A DNA stretch of 64,000 nt from Calonectria ilicicola. Taxonomy: Eukaryota > Ascomycota > Sordariomycetes > Hypocreales > Nectriaceae. The notes beneath the pieces were generated by a model. That model saw only the letters and a program-made list of their open reading frames with translations. It was not told where the DNA came from and did not search any database. Every line of letters starts with the position of its first letter. Position 1 is the stretch's first letter. Both the position numbers and the translations under genes were made by a program. Location: positions 1,860,001-1,924,000 of the forward strand of contig CP085832.1 of assembly GCA_020809705.1 (NCBI GenBank). The letters are read 5' to 3'. Of the stretch, positions 55,504-64,000 are shown in pieces.

Positions 55504-56772
55504 TAGTGGTACGCCCAGTTCCTAGCTTGGTTGCATTTCAAGAGCCACATGCATCCATTCAGAACAGGCTGTGACATTGCTCTGACCTCAGAATAGGCAA
55601 CCCGCCCAGTGTATTTGAGACCCAATACTCAGCCGTCTCGTATTATTTCGCGCAAAATTGGATATACCTGCATGAAACCAACACAAATCAGGGCGATACT
55701 ACATCAAGCCATTCCATATCTACCACTACACGTTGAACCACGAGTGAGGCTCTGAACTGTTCTGACGAATGGCATGCTAACGCAACTTGTGAATAGCGCA
55801 TGGCTATTGTCAGTCGCAATATGGTTTCCTGCCTCTGGGAATGAACCGAGCTCTTTAATTTCTTTCTCTACTTCAATACCCCACCGTATCTGCCGTTTTT
55901 TTTTTTTTGAATCTTCAAACGTGCCGCTATTTATATGGACTACTCCGTGGTAAGATGCGAAATACAACGAGGCAGACTTCGCATACACAGCTGAAACTTG
56001 GTGTGATACTGCCACATCATCATGCATCATGGCGCTGTGTTGCATACTTTAGCCTTATTTCTCTCTTTTGTAATTCCGCTCCTGGCGGCCACTGTTCCGT
56101 CTGGGCTCTGATTGGTATTCCTAAGTAGCTGTTAATGTTGCAAGTGGCCCCCAATCCCCCCCCAGAAATGCTACGGGCTAAATCAGTCGTTGGACAGTGG
56201 CAGTGGTGGAGGGCAAATTATCAGCCACCTTGGCAAGGCATTCTTATGTTTCTGCCTCGAATGAAAGCTTAGCAAGATGTCAAGGCTTTATCTATCCATT
56301 TATACGATAGAAATTTGAGATGTTAGGAGGTTAAGGTTGGAACGGGTTTGCTGGATGTTTACGTCACGGTGATGGCATGGTCATGTGATAAAATGGTACC
56401 GTTTTCAGAGGACAGGGGAATGAACAAAACAAAGACCAATCTCTTCCCTCAAATAAATTATTAAAAAACAATACATAAATATTTAAGTATATTGACGGGC
56501 TTCTTAAGTATAAATATATAATTTTTAATAATTTATACATTTTCTAGTTTTCTATATACTATTATTTCTTCCCTTCTTAGTTGAGCTCGCACTTGTCTTT
56601 AGAACCAAAATTCATCTCACAAGATTGTAACCATATCTTTAAGCGCCGATTAAATTAAGCAAGTTCATATACCTTCCAAAATGGAGACTTGAACTTCCGA
56701 ACTCGGCAACCTAAACCTCCAAAATGCCAGGCGCTTCAACATTAGAGCGGAGCTTTAGAGAAAAAAAAAGAT
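55504..56772. other. Intergenic region with one possible small gene and a very A+T-rich tract
   Basis: Contains a 113-codon minus frame (55704-56045) listed separately and an extremely A+T-rich tract at about 56450-56566, which is rich in TA steps. No transposon open frame is recognisable. Confidence 0.5.
55704..56045 (-). CDS. Hypothetical protein, 113 aa
   Basis: ATG-to-stop frame encoding a hydrophilic protein with a lysine run (KKKKRQ, encoded by a poly-A tract) and no signal or membrane segment. It lies just upstream of, and on the same strand as, the membrane-protein gene. No family recognised; it may be chance. Confidence 0.22.
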   Translation of the reverse strand: MQHSAMMHDDVAVSHQVSAVYAKSASLYFASYHGVVHINSGTFEDSKKKKRQIRWGIEVEKEIKELGSFPEAGNHIATDNSHALFTSCVSMPFVRTVQSLTRGSTCSGRYGMA

Positions 56773-56891
56773 ACATACAACAGCGAGGATTCCCCGGTCG
56801 TCACCGACCCGAGTACTAATTCACCGCTTCTCAGCTTGACTATGGGAGAGCGGACGGGATCCCGTATTTTCTAAGAGCTATGGTCGTATGT
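56773..56891 (-). rRNA. 5S ribosomal RNA (copy 2)
   Basis: Reverse-strand copy, 116 of 119 bases identical to copy 1, with the same ends (ACATACGACC and GTTGTATGT) and control region. It keeps the canonical CTCTCCCATAG. The change at position 19 (T for C) turns a C-G pair of helix II into a G-U pair, so folding is preserved. Downstream on its strand is a run of nine T (56761-56769 as A on the plus strand). Flanks are unrelated to those of copy 1, so the repeat is limited to the gene. Confidence 0.93.
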
Positions 56892-58730
56892 GGTAGGAGG
56901 TCACCCTAGTGTAGCATATGACTGCAAGTAGTAGGAGAATCTCATTGATGTAAATCCTGTAAGAAGTATGTCCGAATCCTGAATAGCAAAGGGACCAAAG
57001 TATGAACAAAAAGAGGGTCATTAAAATATCCCATTCGAAGAGTGGACCCACAAATGGCTCTCCCAAAATATTTCGGTTCTAAAGGCAAGTGCGAGATCAA
57101 CCAAGAAGAAAGCATCCATCAATACAACTAGGCTTTACAATCATTGGTACTGTTAGTAATAGTAACATAACTCTAAACTTGATTTATATCAATAAAAACT
57201 TCAAGCGTAAATTTAATATCTGATAGTACTTTGAACAGTAAAAAAAAAAAAAAAAAAAAAACTCCCATGACCATGACAACCCTGAGGAAACCATTTTACT
57301 TAATTCACCAAAAGGTCCCTGCCTTTGATTCGAACCGTGGAAAAAACTGTCACAGGGAATAGAGATCTTTGAGATAAGGTCCGACTTGGCCATGGGCCTT
57401 CGATCTATGGCAGAGAAGCAACCCGCATTTTAATCAACACGGTGGACGCCAGACACTCCTCTCATTGTGGTTGATTATGATTTTTGCTGCTAAATCCCCC
57501 GTTTACTCTCAAAGACAGGGTTGTACCGATTTTCAAAAGTCTCAGGGCACGTTTGGGGTCCAAATGGCGATGTCCCCCCTCCCTCTTCCCAATTCATCCA
57601 ATTCGCCAATCTCTTGGCAAACACCGTTCCTACTGGCCTCGGATAATATCGACTTTGAAGATTCTCTAGGACGTTCATATACCCCGAACCACTCTCACTC
57701 CAAGAATCGGAAGACGAGTCTAATTATCAAATTCTGTGGTCCGCTTTGAGTTCCGACTCTAATGCCTCTCGAAGGCATCCAAGTCGTTCCTCTTCCATGG
57801 AGATAGCGAGGTAAAAGCGGGCAGGTATTGTGTGCTTTTTCCCAGACAGAAACGACCCTTTAGCCCACAAAGAAGAATGGAGCAGAATTGTCGTTCCCGG
57901 CAACAAAGTCTCAATGGTCTTCACCATTGTAATCGTTTCTTACTAGGTGGACATTCCCCCTCTCCCGTTTTCACGAACCGATCGCCCTCCCAAAATTCAC
58001 ATAGTAGCAGCCGCAGATGACAGGTCGAGCCTACCAAGTCGCCCTAACTGCCCTTTATATCCATTTTACAACACTCCTAATCCTCCCAACTATGATTTTG
58101 TCTCTCGCATCAAGCGGGATAGCACTATCGAACTACCCAATACTCGAATGGCTCCCGAAGTGGGAAGCCTCATGCTCTGCTACTTTCGTGCAAATATAGT
58201 TGCTCGTGATCTACGCGGTAAGATGCGCTTAGTTCGAGCGAAGATCTCCGACAATTTTATACGCCGAGTCATTGAAAATAGTTAGCAATATTATAGCGTG
58301 TCCCTAGTTAACTCCGGAGGGACTAAGTTAGACATCTAGACAAAAGACAACTGTTGAATCTGTCGAAGAAACCTCGTTCCTTACAATGATACTGACAATA
58401 TTTTGCATGGGCATACCACAATATCAAGCACTTGTCAATTGATGGATCAAAACGAGTTCCATGATAAACATACACGAGAAGCAGTCTTGGACCCAATCGC
58501 ATTGTGTCTATCTGAGACCATTTGGCATCTATCTTCGCAGATATCCTTCATCTTCTCATCTCCACGCTTCTCCATCCATAAGCTCCGTTTTCTTCTGTCC
58601 GCGTCTGCCTGTTCCAAGAAAAAAATACAGATCCATGCATAACGTACAAGATTTTGCGCCGCCAGTTCCCATTCCACATAGATCGGTCCCCCAATAAAAA
58701 AAAATATAAGGCACCCCATCAAGTGATAGT
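56892..58730. other. Intergenic region with a poly-A tract and possible decayed coding sequence
   Basis: A run of 22 A lies at 57240-57261. From about 57560 to 58285 the plus strand has Ser/Pro-rich open stretches in different frames (for example DNIDFEDSLGR, then in another frame YQILWSALSSDSNASRR) and near 58020-58190 two competing frames, one with a membrane-like hydrophobic segment. No start-to-stop gene model could be built. Confidence 0.35.
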
Positions 58731-61638
58731 TTAAGCTCCCGCAACAACAGCCAGGTTGTCGTAAATCACCCTGCGCACCTCGTAGAAAGTGCTTCGGCGG
58801 CCGACTGTGGGCATACCGACACTCTCAACCTCGATACGGCCGGCAGCCGTCTTTCGAACAGCTACAGCGCCGTCAACCACGAGAGTTCCTTCACCACGGA
58901 ACTCAGCCGTGTGACCAGCAGTCTGCATCGCGCGACGCAGATCTGCGAGACGGAGGTCACCGACATGCAATGGCTGTGCGGCCGATCGTACAGCAGAGAC
59001 AAGGTTGGAGGGAAGAACATCGAGGGTAGGCATGAAAGAGGTGCCATTAGCAGTGGTAAGAGCCGTAGATGTGGACGTGGGCTCCGTCTTTTGGCGCTTG
59101 TTGGCGTTGTCTTCGTCATCCCCATCGGAGAGGTGAGTGGCAACGAGTTGGCCTGTGATGGTGACAATACCAAGGCCACGGACATTCTGCCACTTGATCT
59201 TCTTGACGAGAGGATCGGCCAGCTTGACCACCCAGGCGTTGGTGTCAACACTAGCATCAACCGAAACGCCAACCTCGGGTGTGTACACATCCACAGCCCG
59301 GTCGCCATCTGCGCCGAGTGCCTTGCGGCAGTCTTCAGCAAGCTCGAGAGTCTCCTCCCGGCCGCCGCCCACCAGGATCAGCTTGCGGGGTTGGATCAGA
59401 GGGATAAGCATATTCAGACTTCGCCTATCATGCAGACCGCTAAAGTCGACAAAGGAGATCCGCAGGTTAGCAACGACCGTCGCCGTCTCATATACGAGCT
59501 TGCATGGGCCGATAGGCTCCGCAGGCTCATTGTCTTCGATAGCGTCCAGCTCATCTGGTTCGAAGCCGTCTCCGGAGACTTCGCCCTCAGCATCGTCCAC
59601 AGATCCAGCCCGGGCACCTTGTGATTTCTTATTAGCACCAAGGTTGTTCTTGGCCACATCATCCCACTTGCGCTTCTTGCCCAACTTGTCATCCATGTCG
59701 GCAGCATTAGCACCATCGGCAGTATCATCCTCCTTCTCCTCGGCACGGAGATAGTCCTCGGGCCGAATCACCTCACCAAAGTCGTCGTTTCGCTTTCTCC
59801 TGATCGCAATCGGGAATGATCTCTCTCTACCCTTCTTGCCTCTAGAATCAAAGTCGTAGACTCCCTTCTTCTTGATGAGCACATTGATGCCCAAGTCTTC
59901 GTCCTTGAGGACAACGTTCTTCCGACCAGCCTGGCCAATGGTTGTAGAAACATTCAGCGCCTTTCCTTGCTGTTCACCATCTTCGTCTTCAGAATCCGAC
60001 GAGGATTCAGATGATGCATCATCAACAACATCAGCCGATGCCTCGAGTCCTGTAGCTCCACCTCCCTGTTGCGTCGCTTGAAGTTGCCTCTGCGTGGCCA
60101 GCCATTGTTGATACATGGCCAGTTCTTCTCCCCGAAGGGCTTCACGCTTCGCCTCCTTAATCTCAAGTTCCCGACCGCCAGCGTAAACCGGTTCCGTATT
60201 CTCGCCATTATTAGTTTGTTCTGCGGAAGTACCGTCTTTCCTTTCCTTCCACCAGTCCCACAATGTCCGGGCGATCGATGGCTTGTCGTCGCGAGAGATG
60301 CCGGGTTTGTCTGTGAGGATGACCAAGTTCCTTGAATCCCTAGCCAGTCCCTTGAGCAAGTCCTTGGAGAATCCCCACTCCATACTAGCATCACTAGCCA
60401 AAATGACTCGGCCAATTGACTCGGCGTTATCGACAGTTCGACTCAGCAGTCGCTCAATCTGAGCCTTTCGCTCCAGAAGCCGCAGATATTTGAAGTCAAA
60501 AGGACCGCCCTCCTTCTTATCACCCTCGCCATTCACCTTTCGCTGTCCCTCAGCAAAGGCTTCAAATTCCTGGACGATGCTATCGTCCATCCATTCAAGC
60601 ATACTTCGCGCATATCGCATTGTGCTAGACATGTTGCGGCCTGCAAGGTAAAGCTTTGCTGGCTTGAGAATATTGTCTTCATCTGTCCTCCACGCATGTT
60701 CTAGGAGATATGAAAGCTCCAAAACTCGAGCGCTCGAATCCACCGGGATCAGCACAGTTCCTCCCTGGGTAACACACGCCTTGATAGAATCAATCAACTG
60801 CTCATCTCTCTTGGCACGACCTCCGGCTTGAGCATGTCTATCAGCGCCACGGCTACTGCAGATCAGGGCAGTTGGCTTGCGCAACTGTTCAATAACATCC
60901 GCGCCACCTCCTCCTGCACCACCCAGCCAGGCTGCACCAGCAAAGACATTCTCACGTGCCTGGTTCCAATCCACCGCATACACAATTGATTCCAATCCAT
61001 GCTGAATATGCCATATTGTGCCTCCGAGGGTGTGTCCTGAATTATATGCTGTAATGGTCAACCCATTGAGAGGCGGCGAAAAGGGCGACGGGAGAGGTTG
61101 ATGGGGTTGCGAATATTTAAGTGGTTGAATAAGAGAAAAGTATCGCGCAATCTCCTCGGAAGTCGGGGATTGCAATAAGAGGCTCTGAGCTGCCGTAGCA
61201 GTCTGAGAAAAAGAATATGCCGACTCGGAAAGCGAGCTCTGGGGAATCGTCGTCGCGGCCGCGGGCGTCGATGAATAAAGATCCTGGATCAGCGTGCGAC
61301 CCAGATCGATGACTGGTCGCGTCGCATATACCGGAATGCGCGTAAACTGGGGGATATTCTTGCAGCAGTGGGCGTATGCAGCCAAATGCGATGCCGTCGC
61401 GTGTGTGAGGAGGATCAGCGATAGCGTCGTAACTTGCCTATTGTGGCCAGGTTAGCATCGTTCTGCGGGGCGCGCATCCATCAGCAACGTACTTTTCGAG
61501 CTCCTTGAGCTTCTCAATATCAAAGGACTCGTCCCAGCCGAGGTCGACAAGGACCTTGACCCCTCCATCGAGCTCGAGCAGAGACTGCGATGCGGACGAG
61601 TCGGAGAGGGCGCCCTGCAACGGGCAGAAAGTAAACAT
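58731..61638 (-). CDS. CFT2: Cleavage and polyadenylation factor subunit CFT2 (CPSF100)
   Basis: A 950-residue nuclear subunit of the pre-mRNA 3'-end processing complex. Exon 1 is 61638..61493 and exon 2 is 61437..58731, joined over a 55-bp intron to give ELEKQVTTLSLILLTHATASHL. The N-terminus MFTFCPLQGALSDSSASQSLLELDGGVKVLVDLGWDE is the metallo-beta-lactamase start of the family. The metal-binding HxHxDH motif is degenerate here (THATASH), as in all CPSF100 proteins, which are inactive partners of the CPSF73 nuclease. The beta-CASP part shows NSGHTLGGTIWHI, VYAVDWNQARENVFAGAAW and GGTVLIPVDSSARVLEL. An acidic, Lys-rich insert (about 560-640) precedes the C-terminal domain (ISFVDFSGLHDRRSL). 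Length and order are normal for filamentous fungi. Confidence 0.95.
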
Positions 61639-63229
61639 GGTGGGAGGCTATTAGGCGGAGCCCAAGGGCATCGTCGCGCAGTCCCCAGAACCGAATCGCA
61701 GCTAGAGGTTAAAATGAATGATGAATATCTGGTCGCTATTAATCCGTCCTTGTCATGACGTCGGGGGGGTCACAAAGAATTCCCGACTCCAGTCGCGTTG
61801 GAAGCTTCCCAGAATCCTGGCCTAGATTCAGCCTAGCGCGAGGGCCCCGATGCGTTTGCGGTCGGGCCGGCAGAACTATTATGCGACTTACACGGCACCT
61901 TAGCTACCCTACACTGTTCGCTCGCTTGGCTGGCCCGAGCAACTTTGACTTCACTCCATATTACACTCAGGACGCTATCGAAAAAAGGATGTGCGCCAAT
62001 GCCCATACGTACCAAAACAACCTAAACTATGACCATTTCTTGGTTCAAGTGGATTTTCATTTTAGCTATAGGGCTATTGATGATAGACAATCGATAGCGT
62101 GTGACGCCTCTTTGGAACTAGTGATTGTGTAAAGAACGCCTCAACACCAAGATTTCGGCATCCCCCTCCAGGAATTCTCATCTCCACATCTTGCGAGCCC
62201 CAAAACTATCGACACAAGTTTACCGTCGGTCACCGAGCCAAACCTATCCACTTGCATACATTGACCTTTTGGTCTGACATCAAAAGAGCGCTTAGGAATA
62301 AGCCCAGTACACGCCATTCCTGACACATCCATCCATTAAAGTGCCCCAGCGGGCCTGCTCCGATCCCCCACACGCTCCATGCCATGAACGGACATGAAAC
62401 ATTATGCTGCACCTGAAATAGTATTACAGCGCCTATAAGCCACACTCAGACTATCGAAAGTTCCGCTGGTCAGCCAGAAGCGCCCTTTCCCCGCCCTCAG
62501 AATCCTCTTTTTATGGCGGATCGCCAAAACACCTTGGGATGACGCGGCCTCCGCGCGGCGCCCGACTGTTCGGTGCGTCCAGGGTACACTGGTGATTGAG
62601 ACCCAGAAACGGAAACACGACGCCCGGTCTCAGGAAGCGGCAATGGGGATATCTGCTGCCCCTGGCCAATGGCTGGGGTTGATAATTTATTAGCTGCGTG
62701 GACGAGTTCATTGCCAAACTAAACGGGAAGGATGCCGCTCCGCCCCTAGAGCATCCAAGCGCGCCGTCGTAAGCTTATCTGCAACACAGTTTTCGAAACA
62801 TCACAGGATATACACCATGGGTAGCAAGGTTCATCAAAGATTTTCATGGTCCACAAGTGCTTGGTATTGCTCAAGTTAGACTATGTACACGAAACGTTAA
62901 AAATAAAAAACAATCGCTATTCCGATACCATCCTAAACACCTAGTGTGTACGCCTTCCAACATGTCAGTCCGTGGTGAAGAACCAATTCCCCCTATAGCC
63001 ATGACAGAATCCCGCTTAATGCAACCGTGGCAAACCCCGTCTGGTTGCCGCCCAGTCCAAGACAGACGCCGTAACCATGCATGTGTAACAAGATAATAAA
63101 AAGTAAATGCAACGCGATGCAGAAACCTCCCGAGAAGTTTTGTCCCAGTGACATCCCACAAAAAAATCTTGATCTTCGTTTTTTTTTAAATCGTCCTCAT
63201 CTCGCCCAACACAGCTTAGCTTTCCCCTC
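61639..63229. other. Intergenic region upstream of CFT2 and downstream of the Pro-rich gene
   Basis: The CFT2 promoter side (61639-62000) is followed by mixed-composition DNA. A plus frame at 61755-62132 (125 codons) and minus frames near 62141-62717 have no motifs. No gene supported. Confidence 0.55.
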
Positions 63230-64000
63230 TTAAATGCAGAACTTGCGGTCCAGCATTCTAAGTGCCCTGGCATCCTCGCTAACACCACCCTTCTCCAGGC
63301 CACAGACGTTGCTGGACCTGGGGCTGCTGCCCGCACTGCCATTGGCGGCACTGCCGGGCTCGCTGCTAGCAGGGGTGGGATGTAGGAGAGCTGACAGGCT
63401 GGCCTTGTTTCCGTTGGTGAGAGGGGCCTCTGCAGAATGCGAGCTCCGGGGTGGGCTGACGCTCAATGCACGGTTGGGAGGAGTGCTGATAGCTGCGAGG
63501 GATGTGCTGGAGGACCCGCTGGTAACGGTTCCAAGAGCAGGGAGAGGACCCTGGCTGCCGCGCGATGACGAGTTCAGGCGAGGGTCAACCATGGCGCTTG
63601 TAGCGCTGGCGGCTGTGGCCTGCAGCTGCTCGCGAGGAGAGCCCTGTCGAGGAGGCAGAGGAGTGTGGGTGTAATGGGGCGAGTGGTGCTGAGGGTAGGG
63701 AAGCGTTGGTGGCTTCACATGAGGAGGAGGAAGAGTGGCTCGCTGATCGTAGTGTGGGGGTGGTGCCTGAGCATACTGAGGAGGCGGGAGAGGGGCCTGA
63801 GACATATGAGGTGGAGGAGGAGCCTGGTGGTGGTGAGGGTAAGGAGCAGCGTAGTGGCTGTAAGGAGGAGTTGCGACTGGCGAAGGAGGCCAGCCGTAGC
63901 CGGGCTGGCCATACTGAGGAGGATAAGGAGATTGGTGAGGGTGCTGGGGAGCAACCATGAAAGGAGGCTGCTGCATTGGTGCTCGTGTGAGCGCAGGAGT
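63230..64000 (-). CDS. C-terminal part of a Pro/Gln/His-rich protein (5' end outside the window)
   Basis: The frame is open from the window edge to TAA at 63230, at least 256 codons. The first half is a low-complexity region rich in Pro, His, Tyr and Gln (YPPQYGQPGYGWPPSP, PPPPHMSQAPLPPPQYAQ). It then becomes Ser-rich (SSSRGSQGPLPALG, LSVSPPRSSHS) and ends with the better-ordered VCGLEKGGVSEDARALRMLDRKFCI. Such compositions are common in fungal transcription and RNA-binding regulators, but the conserved domain must lie upstream of the window, so I give no function. The strong bias and intact frame support it being real coding sequence. Confidence 0.7.
   Translation of the reverse strand, partial: TPALTRAPMQQPPFMVAPQHPHQSPYPPQYGQPGYGWPPSPVATPPYSHYAAPYPHHHQAPPPPHMSQAPLPPPQYAQAPPPHYDQRATLPPPHVKPPTLPYPQHHSPHYTHTPLPPRQGSPREQLQATAASATSAMVDPRLNSSSRGSQGPLPALGTVTSGSSSTSLAAISTPPNRALSVSPPRSSHSAEAPLTNGNKASLSALLHPTPASSEPGSAANGSAGSSPRSSNVCGLEKGGVSEDARALRMLDRKFCI

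Noticed and set aside
53679..56891. Inverted repeat read as terminal repeats of a transposon
   Set aside because: The repeats are exactly the 5S genes with their own terminators, the flanks differ at once, and no transposase lies between.
57310..57345. ATTCGAACC on the reverse strand, tRNA-like
   Set aside because: Stem bases on the two sides are not complementary, and no A box lies at the right distance.
1..64000. CRISPR arrays, insertion sequences, bacterial-type operons and riboswitches
   Set aside because: None seen; the spliceosomal introns and gene spacing show eukaryotic nuclear DNA.

Overview
The window is nuclear DNA of a filamentous ascomycete, most likely a sordariomycete of the order Hypocreales. 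The evidence is small introns of about 43-173 bp with GT..AG borders and CTRAY-like branch sites, pyrimidine-rich leaders before housekeeping genes, dispersed 5S rRNA genes, two or three Zn2Cys6-class regulators, a WSC-type wall sensor, and family sequences (PEP4, DHH1, FEN1, MSS4, CFT2, NUP37, COA6, SYS1) of Pezizomycotina type. The species cannot be fixed from sequence alone.

Layout. (1) 1-317: 5' end of the vacuolar aspartic protease gene PEP4, minus strand, running off the window. (2) About 1.3-19.7 kb: an accessory, A+T-richer block holding a dynamin-like GTPase gene broken by one stop codon, an AflR-type zinc-cluster regulator, a second regulator-like protein without a zinc cluster, an ACC-synthase-like PLP enzyme (3 exons), a short-chain dehydrogenase/reductase (2 exons) and a large Zn2Cys6 regulator divergent from it. 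It resembles a small, regulator-rich metabolic cluster with no polyketide, peptide or terpene backbone enzyme in view. (3) 19.7-26.6 kb: G+C-rich DNA with no gene I can support, ending in the pyrimidine-rich leader of a WSC wall-stress sensor gene. (4) 26.6-52.8 kb: conserved housekeeping genes, namely WSC sensor, NUP37, FEN1, a cytochrome b5-acyl-CoA dehydrogenase fusion, DHH1, MSS4 (PIP5-kinase), COA6 and SYS1, with long gene-free stretches before the fusion gene (1.4 kb), DHH1 (2.7 kb) and MSS4 (5.9 kb). (5) 53-58.7 kb: a second A+T-rich block with two convergent, nearly identical 5S rRNA genes about 3 kb apart, a single-pass membrane protein gene between them, an extremely A+T-rich tract, and possible decayed coding sequence. 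(6) 58.7-61.6 kb: CFT2 (CPSF100), minus strand. (7) 63.2-64.0 kb: 3' end of a gene for a Pro/Gln/His-rich protein, minus strand, running off the window.

The housekeeping genes do not form a pathway. The accessory genes at 7.4-18.7 kb are the only group whose adjacency suggests joint function: an AflR-class activator, a site matching the AflR consensus TCG(N5)CGA upstream of the PLP enzyme, and tail-to-tail and head-to-head neighbours (PLP enzyme/SDR, SDR/regulator). No tRNA, CRISPR array or intact transposon was found.
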